Positions 18,837-25,926 of a stretch of 64,000 bases of DNA are shown here, one piece after another. Positions within the stretch are counted from its first letter, which is position 1, and the number at the start of each line of letters is the position of its first letter. Made by a program: the position numbers and the translations under genes. Below the pieces are notes generated by a model, which saw only the letters and a list, made by a program, of their open reading frames with translations, ran no database searches and was not told the DNA's origin. This stretch comes from Methylobacter sp. S3L5C (lineage in GTDB: Bacteria > Pseudomonadota > Gammaproteobacteria > Methylococcales > Methylomonadaceae): contig NZ_CP076024.1 in the NCBI RefSeq assembly GCF_022788635.1, forward strand, positions 2,542,001-2,606,000, written 5' to 3'.

Positions 18837-18946
18837 AATCAGGCGGGATAGGCGGGATAAAAGGCGTTTTAGCCTTAAGCTCTATATATTATATTTCCGT
18901 GGGGTTATAGGTAAAACAGTGTTTATCCCGCCTATCCCGCCTGATT
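18837..18946. repeat. Perfect 25-bp inverted repeat with GGCGGGATA tandems
   Basis: The arms 18837-18861 and 18922-18946 are exact reverse complements. Each arm contains two head-to-tail GGCGGGATA units. The 60-base loop is AT-rich and contains its own small hairpin (AAGGC-GTTTTA-GCCTT). The right arm ends one base from the stop of the D5 helicase gene at 18948. No T-run fits a simple terminator. Candidates are a replication origin or cis region used by the helicase, or a strong mRNA structure. Confidence 0.85.
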
Positions 18947-18947
18947 A

Positions 18948-20474
18948 TTAAAAATTTGCTACATAAGCATTATTTACGCTAAAAATTACAGACAATCCTG
19001 ACCATCTGATTACGCTGTTCGACCTTCTGCTATTAAACCCTCTTTCACTGAGTTTGCGCCCTAATGCAATATTGCTATAGGGTCTTAACCCGTTATCAAT
19101 ACAATGAGTTTTATAACTGACATAAACATCTGTGCCGATTGCTTCATTATGTGGCGACAATTCGCAGCACTCAGATAGCCAAGCCCCGACAAGGTCCTGC
19201 TCCTCCTGATAACTGCCTGTTGCTTCCAGAATAGTTTTAGGCGTATCGGATAACCCGCGTTTCTGCCAATCAAGACAGCCCTCGACCATCCACGCTAAAA
19301 TATGTGGTGCTTCTGCCTTCAATTTATCAGCCAGTCCTGCATCTCGTTCCTCTGGCTTAAATATGCGCTTAAACGGTATCAGCCGAACGCGCCGCCATAT
19401 TCCGTAATCGTTGCCCTTGATAATGGGCTTGTGGTTTCCCAAGAGAGTTAATTTAAATTGCGGCAAAAATTGGAACGGATCACATCGAAGTTTTCTAACC
19501 GTCATTGCATCACCACTAACCAGGCCCTTAACCAAGCTTTCAGCAAGGGCTTGCCCGTCCTCGGTTTCTGCACATATCGCCATTCTTGCACCTACCAATT
19601 CGGCAAGGTCTGGACTTGGGGCCCCTGCATCACGTTTGGAATCAGTCAAGGTTTCCGAAGCGATAGCACGAGCGTAGTCCAAAAGGATATAACGTAGAAT
19701 GTCACCAAAAACTGATTTTCCATTAGCTCCAGCTCCGAAACAAAATATAAAAATTTGCTCCGAAGTTGCACCAGTCAGTGAGTAGCCGCACCAGCGTTTT
19801 AACCAATCAACAAGATCTGCATCATCATCAAATATCTGATTTAAAAATGCTTGCCAGCGTATCGCCTTTGACGCTTCCCCAAGTTCTGAAACATTTAATG
19901 ATTTAGTAATCAAGTCTGATTGTTGCGCAGGTCGTGCCACTCCGGTTTTAAGGTCAATGACTTGTTTGGCGTGGTCAAATCCCACCTTGAACAAATCGGC
20001 ATCGACTAACGCCAATGGTAGGCGCACTGTCGAAAAGTCCGAAAGCATTGATACGCTGGCCAGTACGGTTCTTTCTGTCTGGCTTGTTCTCGACCACTTG
20101 GCGAAAAATTCAGCGTTGGCAAGATGATTAGACCCCTCGTTGTAAATTTGCAGTGGTAACTTTGCCGCTAACCGCCTAACCTCTGCCCCGTCTACATCCC
20201 AATTCCACGCCCCATCCCGCCAATGTAGCCACGCCTTAGCATCGTGAACATAATGAAGGTTTCCGCTATGAGCATCGCTTAGGCGCTCGGCATTGCCTAA
20301 CTCGGATAATGCGCGGGTGTTATGAGTGCCGTCTCTGACGTTTGAGCTGGGTAGCGTTGGCACACTGAAAAGTTGCTGTTTAACCGGGAATTGTAAATTT
20401 TCATGCTGACTATAATTTTCATAGTCCGGCATCGTTGAATAATCAACTTCATAATCAATTTCATCAGGCAACAT
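18948..20474 (-). CDS. D5-type phage/plasmid replicative helicase
   Basis: The protein has 508 aa. The middle region (about residues 130-220) is a D5_N domain, followed by a superfamily 3 helicase with Walker A GAGANGKS and the LLGNHKPIIKGNDYGIWRR sensor segment. The C-terminus ends in a winged-helix-like segment (LSERGFNSRRSN). No N-terminal primase domain with a Toprim or zinc motif is visible, so it is a helicase without an obvious primase. The ATG at 20474 is preferred over an upstream TTG because AAAAGGGG lies 8 bases before it. It overlaps the preceding gene by 11 bases. It would unwind the element origin. Confidence 0.85.
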   Translation of the reverse strand: MLPDEIDYEVDYSTMPDYENYSQHENLQFPVKQQLFSVPTLPSSNVRDGTHNTRALSELGNAERLSDAHSGNLHYVHDAKAWLHWRDGAWNWDVDGAEVRRLAAKLPLQIYNEGSNHLANAEFFAKWSRTSQTERTVLASVSMLSDFSTVRLPLALVDADLFKVGFDHAKQVIDLKTGVARPAQQSDLITKSLNVSELGEASKAIRWQAFLNQIFDDDADLVDWLKRWCGYSLTGATSEQIFIFCFGAGANGKSVFGDILRYILLDYARAIASETLTDSKRDAGAPSPDLAELVGARMAICAETEDGQALAESLVKGLVSGDAMTVRKLRCDPFQFLPQFKLTLLGNHKPIIKGNDYGIWRRVRLIPFKRIFKPEERDAGLADKLKAEAPHILAWMVEGCLDWQKRGLSDTPKTILEATGSYQEEQDLVGAWLSECCELSPHNEAIGTDVYVSYKTHCIDNGLRPYSNIALGRKLSERGFNSRRSNSVIRWSGLSVIFSVNNAYVANF

Positions 20475-20892
20475 GGGCAAGCCCCTTTTTAGGATGATAC
20501 GTTTTAAGGCTCTCTCGATTTGTCACCCATTGCTGTTTGTCTCGGTAGAAATATTTAATAGGTTGGTCATGATTAACAAACATTGGCATGACTGAGACGC
20601 TTAATGCACCCGATCTTAATAGGCACTTAACAACCTGCATGATAAATTCAGCGGTTGGGCCTACGTCCCACTCGATCAAACAAATACAATTATTGACAGC
20701 CCAGGTTAACTTTTCTGGTTCGATCTGCTCCGGCCCCAATACCAGCGCGGAAAAATTAGAGTGCTTATTCCAGCTTTCAGCATTAGTAAAGCAATCTCCG
20801 GCAATGCAGACAATCACTAATTCCGGTTTATTGTTCCATCGTAGACGTGCTGCCAACGCTTCGCCATGTATCGGGAATATTAATGGCTTCAT
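20464..20892 (-). CDS. Hypothetical protein upstream of the D5 helicase
   Basis: A 142-aa alpha/beta protein starting MKPLIFPIHGEALAARLRW. A strand pattern with ELVIVCIAGDCF and ICLIEWDVGP suggests a Rossmann-like or Toprim-like core, but no catalytic motif is certain. It overlaps the next gene (helicase) by 11 bases and the previous one by 4, so it is translationally coupled within the replication operon. A primase-partner role is possible but not shown. Confidence 0.6.
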   Translation of the reverse strand: MKPLIFPIHGEALAARLRWNNKPELVIVCIAGDCFTNAESWNKHSNFSALVLGPEQIEPEKLTWAVNNCICLIEWDVGPTAEFIMQVVKCLLRSGALSVSVMPMFVNHDQPIKYFYRDKQQWVTNRESLKTYHPKKGLAHVA

Positions 20893-21068
20893 GGTTGCGC
20901 CCTTTGAGGCTCGTCAATCTCTGATATTTTGCCAGCACAAACAAGCACACCATCTTTATCAGTAATGCTTACTCGAATGGTTATGAAGTCAGATTCTTTA
21001 AAATCGGCATTTGAAAGTGATCGTTTGAGCCTATTGGAAATATGGTCTATTTTGGCATCAATGGTCAT
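20889..21068 (-). CDS. Small 59-aa protein in the replication operon
   Basis: The frame starts MTIDAKIDHISNRLKRSL and ends EIDEPQRAQP. Its ATG overlaps the preceding stop (TAATG) and its stop overlaps the next ATG (ATGA). That perfect coupling on both sides is good evidence for a real gene despite the short length. The sequence alternates charged and hydrophobic residues like a small beta-rich protein. No family recognised. Confidence 0.65.
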   Translation of the reverse strand: MTIDAKIDHISNRLKRSLSNADFKESDFITIRVSITDKDGVLVCAGKISEIDEPQRAQP

Positions 21069-21301
21069 TACACATCACCTACTTGAGCCAGCAATACATA
21101 AGAAGCAATACGGTGTCTAGCTTTGCCATTATCGGCAATTGTCCAGTGAGTTACGATGTTGTGGCCCTGCTGCTTTAGCTCAAATATACGCGCGGCTGGG
21201 GCCATAATATCCAAATCTTTACGGGCTTCCAGCGTACTAAGTGGGCGCAGTAGCAACCAAGCCAGCACGATAGCTCTTTGTGTTTTTGCATCGTTTTTCA
21301 T
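21068..21301 (-). CDS. Small helix-turn-helix protein
   Basis: A 77-aa protein beginning MKNDAKTQRAIVLAWLLLRP. The segment STLEARKDLDIMAPAARIFELKQQGHNIVTHW matches a small winged helix-turn-helix found in phage and element operons (helix-turn-helix domain of the HTH_39 kind). It overlaps neighbours by 4 bases and 1 base. A DNA-binding role in regulation or replication is likely. Confidence 0.65.
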   Translation of the reverse strand: MKNDAKTQRAIVLAWLLLRPLSTLEARKDLDIMAPAARIFELKQQGHNIVTHWTIADNGKARHRIASYVLLAQVGDV

Positions 21302-21459
21302 AGTGAAGCACCTACCAGCAAATCAACAGCAAAGACAAATGCCAGTATATCGACTGCAAGTGCAAAGCCCATTAGTGCGGCTTTTAGTTCGTTAATGGTG
21401 AATGTATAATAAGTATGTAGTTTTGAAATGTCGCACTTCTCCGGTGCGGCAATCTTCAT
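21298..21459 (-). CDS. Small membrane protein of the element
   Basis: A 53-aa protein with a single long hydrophobic stretch (ALMGFALAVDILAFVFAVDLLV) near the C-terminus, so a one-helix membrane protein. The ATG overlaps the alpA stop (ATGA) and the stop overlaps the next start (ATGA). The longer upstream frame is rejected because it would run deep into alpA. Function unknown. Confidence 0.55.
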   Translation of the reverse strand: MKIAAPEKCDISKLHTYYTFTINELKAALMGFALAVDILAFVFAVDLLVGASL

Positions 21460-21671
21460 GCTACACCGCCTTGAACATGCTTTTCTATCCACTCTCTTAA
21501 ATCTTTTGTCCTGTATCGGACATTACGACCAATCTTAATAAAAGGAATGTTGTGTTCACCAGTAGAGCGCCATTTGATTAATGACTTTTCAGGTGTACAA
21601 ATAAGTATTGATGCTTCGGAAGTATCGACGATGATATTTTCGTCTAATGAAATGCTACGGGTTTTTGCCAT
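21456..21671 (-). CDS. AlpA-like excisionase/regulator
   Basis: A 71-aa protein with a MerR/excisionase-type helix-turn-helix. The C-terminal FIKIGRNVRYRTKDLREWIEKH is the classic AlpA/HTH_17 pattern. In P4 and cryptic prophages, AlpA activates the integrase promoter and favours excision. Here it heads a minus-strand chain of overlapping genes leading to the helicase. Two 14-base direct repeats with 20-base period lie 80-115 bases upstream and may be its operator. Confidence 0.8.
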   Translation of the reverse strand: MAKTRSISLDENIIVDTSEASILICTPEKSLIKWRSTGEHNIPFIKIGRNVRYRTKDLREWIEKHVQGGVA

Positions 21672-21751
21672 AAATAATAACCACTCTCTTTATTGAAATA
21701 GTGGTTAGTTTGGCGAAAGGTGGCAGGGGTAGAAAGCCCGCTACTAGCAGT

Positions 21752-21785
21752 CTGTACGCTGTGCCGGTAAACTGTACGCTGTGCC
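21752..21785. promoter_or_regulatory. Two CTGTACGCTGTGCC repeats upstream of alpA
   Basis: CTGTACGCTGTGCC occurs at 21752-21765 and exactly again at 21772-21785, a 20-base period that puts both copies on the same DNA face. The site lies in the 126-base gap before alpA and after the next upstream gene. It is a likely operator for a regulator of the replication operon. Confidence 0.6.
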
Positions 21786-21797
21786 AGCAGGAGGTAT

Positions 21798-22355
21798 TTA
21801 CTTTTTTTCTTTTAGGTAGTTGCTTATATATTCCCTCGCTTTTCTGAATGATATTGGCTGTTGGTTAGTTAGCTCCATAGCCGCTTTATCTTTTTCGCCA
21901 GCCTGATATTTTTTATCTAAGCTATTGATGCGGGCTTCATGTGTCAATTTATAGTAATCAATACAGCCATTCTTTATCGATCTATTTTCAGCGTTTCTTT
22001 TTATGGCCTTATTAGACGCGCTTATTTTTACAAATAAATTTCGTGTGCTCATTCCCTGGGCATACCCAAGATGCTCATGTGCTGACAATAAACAATCTAA
22101 AGACTTTTCTTCGTTCTCAATAAGTTCTTGCCCCATGCTTTTTTTATATATCCTTTGCTGTTCTGTAAGCTCAACATCATCGCATTGGGTAGCGTCATAC
22201 CATAGTAACCCTTCGCAGCACTTTAAATAAGACTGTACCAAATATCCGTAAGGTTGATGGTTAAATTCTTTTTCTTTATCTGTTGGCTTTTCATCTTCAA
22301 GTCTTTTTTTCAAAAGGTCTCTTAAATTAATCAGCTTTTGTGTTATTAAGTTCAT
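21798..22355 (-). CDS. Hypothetical protein between integrase and alpA
   Basis: A 185-aa, highly charged, helical protein starting MNLITQKLINLRDLLKKRLE. The start at 22355 has GGAGTG six bases upstream, better than an upstream in-frame ATG at 22406. A repeated helix pattern and many Lys and Glu residues suggest a coiled coil. I recognise no family. It lies between the integrase and the replication operon on the same strand. Confidence 0.6.
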   Translation of the reverse strand: MNLITQKLINLRDLLKKRLEDEKPTDKEKEFNHQPYGYLVQSYLKCCEGLLWYDATQCDDVELTEQQRIYKKSMGQELIENEEKSLDCLLSAHEHLGYAQGMSTRNLFVKISASNKAIKRNAENRSIKNGCIDYYKLTHEARINSLDKKYQAGEKDKAAMELTNQQPISFRKAREYISNYLKEKK

Positions 22356-22392
22356 GGCAAACACTCCATTAAGGTGCAGCATTACGAAAGGA

Positions 22393-22449
22393 TTAACCGG
22401 AAACAAGGTAATGAGTCTTGCTTATCGCTCCGTCGAGCTATCCGGTTAA
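22393..22449. repeat. TTAACCGGA/TCCGGTTAA inverted pair
   Basis: Nine-base arms TTAACCGGA (22393-22401) and TCCGGTTAA (22441-22449) flank 39 bases between the integrase stop and the next gene. They could be a loose hairpin or a dyad operator. Confidence 0.4.
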
Positions 22450-22455
22450 ATTTGA

Positions 22456-23646
22456 TTATACCGCCTTTAAAATACTGACAACATTTTCAGCATCAGGGGT
22501 AACGTGTTGATGAATGTAATCAGCAATTTTAAACGTAGCTGATTTTAAGGTTTTTGTTTCTGGATTGATATAACCGCCAGTAACATCACCATCAGTTTTA
22601 TGATTGGCCAGTGCCTTCAATAATGAGAAGGGAATCATGGATGCTTCGCCAATCGTTAAAAAGGTGCGCTTTAGGTCATGGCTTGAAAAATCAATTCCGG
22701 TTTCTTTGCAAACTTGAGCAATGGGCTTTTTTGGGATATTCATAACGCCGTCGCTGGAATCACCCGGAAACAAATATTGATTGTCGCCAGTTAGCGCTTG
22801 AAGTCCTCTTAAGTATGGTTTTATTTGTGGCGCAATGTACGCGGTAAAATCAGAATGGTTTTTGGTATCGCGGGTAATGAAACAATCATTTTTAAAGTCT
22901 ATGTCCTTCCACTCCAGATAACGAACATCCTGATCTCGTAGGCCAGTATGGAGCAGGAGCAATAAATAAACTTTTGCCTTTTCATTGTCCAGTTTTATAA
23001 CTGCCTCGAACCAATCCTTCAAGCTGTCGCTGGGTATCATTCTTTTTTTGCGGGTCGGTGTACTCCATAAGCTACCATCCCGTAGAACATCAACCGGGTT
23101 TTCATCCAGTGCCTTTAGCGTAACGACTGCATAACGCATTAATAAGCGTAGTACCCTGAGTTTATTGTCTCTGCCACCTTCAAGCTGTTTTCTTCTAGTT
23201 AACACCATATCACGGCTGATCTCGTTGATAGGCTTCCCCAGCCAATCGGAAAAACCCTGATTAACTTTTTTGGTGTAGTCCAGAATGGATGCTTCTCTTA
23301 AATCGGTTTTATCGGACAGGTAATTATTTAATAATTCTTGCAGGGTAATCCCTCGTAGCTTCTGCTTGCGTTTCTCGTTGGTGGGATTGATACCTTGTGC
23401 CAGCTCTGTTAATGCTGCCTGTGCCTTTTTTCGAGCGTCGCTTACTGTCATATCCGGGAAACGTCCCAATGTGACGCGCTGCATGGTTTTACCTGTCCAC
23501 TTGAGCAGAACAAAGGACTTTACACCCGTACTACTTACACGGCATGTTAGCTTCGGAACATCAATATCATAATAGTCAGTGCGTCCCTTTGCTGGGGTAG
23601 GTAGGTTTTTAATTCGGTCTTGAGTAAAGCCAATTTTTTCAGCCAT
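22456..23646 (-). CDS. Tyrosine-type integrase of the tRNA-Asn element
   Basis: The protein has 396 aa. An N-terminal arm-binding domain of the P4-integrase kind (start MAEKIGFTQDRIKNL) is followed by a core-binding domain and the catalytic domain. Catalytic residues visible are Arg in LLHTGLRDQDVRYLEW, His and Arg in SSHDLKRTFLT, His in LANHKTDGD and the nucleophile Tyr in VTGGYINPET. It would recombine the 46-bp att sites. It lies next to attR and is transcribed away from it, with its own promoter region containing direct repeats. Confidence 0.95.
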   Translation of the reverse strand: MAEKIGFTQDRIKNLPTPAKGRTDYYDIDVPKLTCRVSSTGVKSFVLLKWTGKTMQRVTLGRFPDMTVSDARKKAQAALTELAQGINPTNEKRKQKLRGITLQELLNNYLSDKTDLREASILDYTKKVNQGFSDWLGKPINEISRDMVLTRRKQLEGGRDNKLRVLRLLMRYAVVTLKALDENPVDVLRDGSLWSTPTRKKRMIPSDSLKDWFEAVIKLDNEKAKVYLLLLLHTGLRDQDVRYLEWKDIDFKNDCFITRDTKNHSDFTAYIAPQIKPYLRGLQALTGDNQYLFPGDSSDGVMNIPKKPIAQVCKETGIDFSSHDLKRTFLTIGEASMIPFSLLKALANHKTDGDVTGGYINPETKTLKSATFKIADYIHQHVTPDAENVVSILKAV

Positions 23647-23691
23647 TTTTTGTTCTCCAAATAATATATAAACATGGCACGGTGATTTCGT

Positions 23692-23726
23692 TCACCCGGT
23701 CTAAAAGCACATCACCCTGTCTAAAA
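23692..23726. promoter_or_regulatory. TCACCC(G/T)GTCTAAAA repeats upstream of int
   Basis: TCACCCGGTCTAAAA (23692-23706) and TCACCCTGTCTAAAA (23712-23726) repeat with a 20-base period about 50 bases upstream of the integrase start. This is the same period as the repeats before alpA, but the sequence is different. A regulator site controlling integrase is likely. Confidence 0.55.
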
Positions 23727-23756
23727 TGAGGTTTTTTTGCTTAAAAGGTTAAAATC

Positions 23757-23780
23757 TCGGGTCATGGCCGGGTCATGTTT
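23757..23780. repeat. Tandem GGGTCATG pair, right end of element
   Basis: It matches the left-end segment at 16303-16325 in the same orientation with one mismatch. See that entry. Confidence 0.5.
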
Positions 23781-23909
23781 TAAACCGTGTTTAGAGCATT
23801 TTAGAGAATACTAGAGTAATGTCAAGCAATGTGACAAGTCCAGTAATTACAAGGCTTTCAGGGGTTTATTGTAGATAATTCGGGAGCTGTAGAAGTGGTG
23901 GGCTGGGTA

Positions 23910-23955
23910 ACTGTTAATCACTAGGTCGGCGGTTCGAGCCCGTCCGGGGGAGCCA
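23910..23955. repeat. attR: 46-bp copy of tRNA-Asn 3' end
   Basis: An exact copy of 16203-16248. The 25 bases before it (from 23886) are weakly similar to the tRNA 5' half but cannot fold into a tRNA, so this is not a second functional tRNA gene. A degraded copy of the terminator follows. Confidence 0.93.
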
Positions 23956-24000
23956 GATAAATCAAGGGTTTAGCGTAAAAACTAAGCCCTTTTTTTTGCC

Positions 24001-24544
24001 TAAAATTTCCCACGTGCCACTCACGTGCCAGTTGAAAATAAATTGCCGTCTAAATCACCGCAATACCTGTCAGTATTTCAGGCATAAAAAACCTTATAGT
24101 TACGGTTCTCTGTGTCGTCTTGTAAATAAATACAAGCCTTGCTGTATAGCCGTTATGTAGATACTTTCAAAAAACAAAAATCCAATCCGGCAAAATTAAA
24201 TCTGTTCCCTGCTGGAGGGCTACCCACCACCACCGCACCCCGTCAAACCGATTTTTGCACAGCTTTATCTTTACAGATTAATCCAGACTCCCGACGACCA
24301 ACTTCACAGAAGACCCCCCGTCATGTAAAGAACTGTAAACCCAAAATAATTTTTATAATTTCCGGTAGTTTTGTAAAACCCGCTATACAGGAAACACCCC
24401 CACTCATTTATTCAGGGACTCCGGTATTATAAATTTTTCACTACAATTTTACCGGCATGAAGGACAGCATTTAAGTAGTCGGCGTTTACTTTGCACATAG
24501 GGCAATCATTTCGTCACTTAACATCCTAATTATCTGATTTGAAA
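24001..24544. other. Intergenic stretch right of attR
   Basis: This is chromosomal sequence after the attachment site. A 97-codon open frame is present at 24139-24432, but its composition (many Pro, Thr, Lys), the absence of a ribosome binding site and the lack of any motif argue against a gene. I see no RNA gene or repeat here. Confidence 0.4.
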
Positions 24545-24790
24545 TGGTTTAATTAAACAGGACACTTCTAAAGACAGCTTTATAATGTCAACAGAGGTGA
24601 ATATGAGTAATAAAACTAAGCAAAAACGACCCAATTACACGATTGAATTTAAACAAGATGCGGCCAAGTTAGTTAATGAAAAAGGCTATACACAAAAGCA
24701 AGCAGCCGATAATCTAGTACTCAGTCAGCGTTGATATGTCGAATAATAGTCCCCATATAATATCTTTTACTTTGACATAAATAAACACCA

Positions 24791-25237
24791 TTGAAAAAGA
24801 AATACATAGTACGACTAACGGAAGATGAACGCGCTTATTTGGGGAATTTGATCCATACTGGAAAAGTGGCCGCTCATAAAAGGTTACACGCTGAAATACT
24901 ACTCAAAGCGGATATTAGCGAGTTAGGCGAAAAATGGCTGGACCGGCCAATAAGTGAAGCTTTTGGTATTTCAAGACGTACCGTTGAACGAGTCCGGGAG
25001 CGACTGGTTCAAGAAGGCTTGGAATCGGCTTTAAACCGGGCAAAGTCAATTCGGGTTAGAAGTCGTACTATTGATGGAGAGAATGAAGCCCGTTTGATCG
25101 CATTAAGTTGTGGCGATGCACCTGAAGGGCGTAGCCGCTGGACATTACGTTTACTTGGACAGAAGATGGTTGAGCTGGGTTATATTGAAAGTGTATCGCA
25201 TGAAACTATCCGGCAAACCTTAAAAAAAACGAATTAA
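24791..25237 (+). CDS. IS630 transposase, first frame (copy 1)
   Basis: 148 aa beginning MKKKYIVRLTEDERAYLG, with a helix-turn-helix (ISEAFGISRRTVERVRERL) for terminal repeat binding. The frame ends just after a run of eight A at 25222-25229. A minus-one slip there would continue into the catalytic frame. The second copy has the same eight A, which favours programmed frameshifting over decay. Confidence 0.85.
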   Translation: MKKKYIVRLTEDERAYLGNLIHTGKVAAHKRLHAEILLKADISELGEKWLDRPISEAFGISRRTVERVRERLVQEGLESALNRAKSIRVRSRTIDGENEARLIALSCGDAPEGRSRWTLRLLGQKMVELGYIESVSHETIRQTLKKTN

Positions 25238-25926
25238 AACCCTGGCAAAATAAAGAGTGGTGTATTCCGGCTAAAAAAAATGCTGAGTTTGTTTGTGCTA
25301 TGGAAAATACGCTTGAGGTTTACAAGCGACCTTATGATGAAGCGCAACCACTGATTTGCATGGATGAAAGCAGCAAGCAACAGATTAAAGACACGCGAAC
25401 ACCAATACCGGTAAAGCCTGGCACGGTCGCTCGGTACGACACGGAATATGAGCGTAATGGCGTGAGCAATGTTTTTATGTTTTTTGAACCCTTGCAAGGC
25501 AAACGGTTTGTTGAGGTGACCAATCAAAGAACAGCCATTGACTGGGCGCATCAAATACGTAACCTGGTTGATGTCCATTACCCGCAGGCTAAACGTATTA
25601 CCCTGGTTATCGATAATCTGAATACCCATACTGGTGCCTCTTTATATAAGGCCTTTGAGCCAAAAGAGGCGAGAAGAATTCTTGAAAAACTAGAAATACA
25701 CTACACGCCCAAGCATGGCAGTTGGTTAAATATGGCCGAGATAGAATTAAGCATCCTGTCACGGCAATGTATGGATCGCCGTATTCCAGATCAAGAAACT
25801 TTAAAAACAGAAATTTCTGCGTGGCAAGAAAAAAGAAATACTATTGCTCGGCCTATGAAATGGCGGTTTACCACGGAGGATGCACGGATAAAACTGAAGA
25901 AACTTTATCCGACATTATCAGATTGA
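25231..25926 (+). CDS. IS630 transposase, catalytic frame (copy 1)
   Basis: This frame continues the transposase from the A8 run; the first internal ATG is at 25300. The DDE triad is visible as Asp in LICMDESSKQ, Asp in LVIDNLNTH and Glu in HGSWLNMAEIEL, the IS630 pattern. The two frames together give the normal length of about 345 aa. Confidence 0.85.
   Translation, partial: ELKPWQNKEWCIPAKKNAEFVCAMENTLEVYKRPYDEAQPLICMDESSKQQIKDTRTPIPVKPGTVARYDTEYERNGVSNVFMFFEPLQGKRFVEVTNQRTAIDWAHQIRNLVDVHYPQAKRITLVIDNLNTHTGASLYKAFEPKEARRILEKLEIHYTPKHGSWLNMAEIELSILSRQCMDRRIPDQETLKTEISAWQEKRNTIARPMKWRFTTEDARIKLKKLYPTLSD

Larger units (their letters stand above)
16203..23955. mobile_element. 7.75-kb integrative element in tRNA-Asn, satellite-like
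   Basis: The element is bounded by 46-bp direct repeats and carries a tyrosine integrase next to the right end. Gene order from the integrase inward is a hypothetical gene, an AlpA-like regulator, four overlapping small genes, a D5-type helicase, a hypothetical gene and a Mor-like regulator, all on the minus strand. The left third has iteron-like repeats, a tiny plus-strand gene with a degenerate copy, and a minus-strand gene. No capsid, packaging or conjugation genes are visible. The content resembles P4-like satellites or small replicating integrative elements; which helper it might use is unknown. Confidence 0.88.

Noticed and set aside
19411-19697. Plus-strand open frames opposite the D5 helicase
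   Set aside because: They are antisense shadows of a conserved, well-supported minus-strand gene.
23886-23955. Possible second tRNA-Asn at the right end of the element
   Set aside because: Only the 3' 46 bases match; the 5' half does not form acceptor or D stems, so it is an attachment-site copy, not a gene.
24139-24432. 97-codon open frame right of attR
   Set aside because: No ribosome site, no motif, odd composition and no neighbour support.
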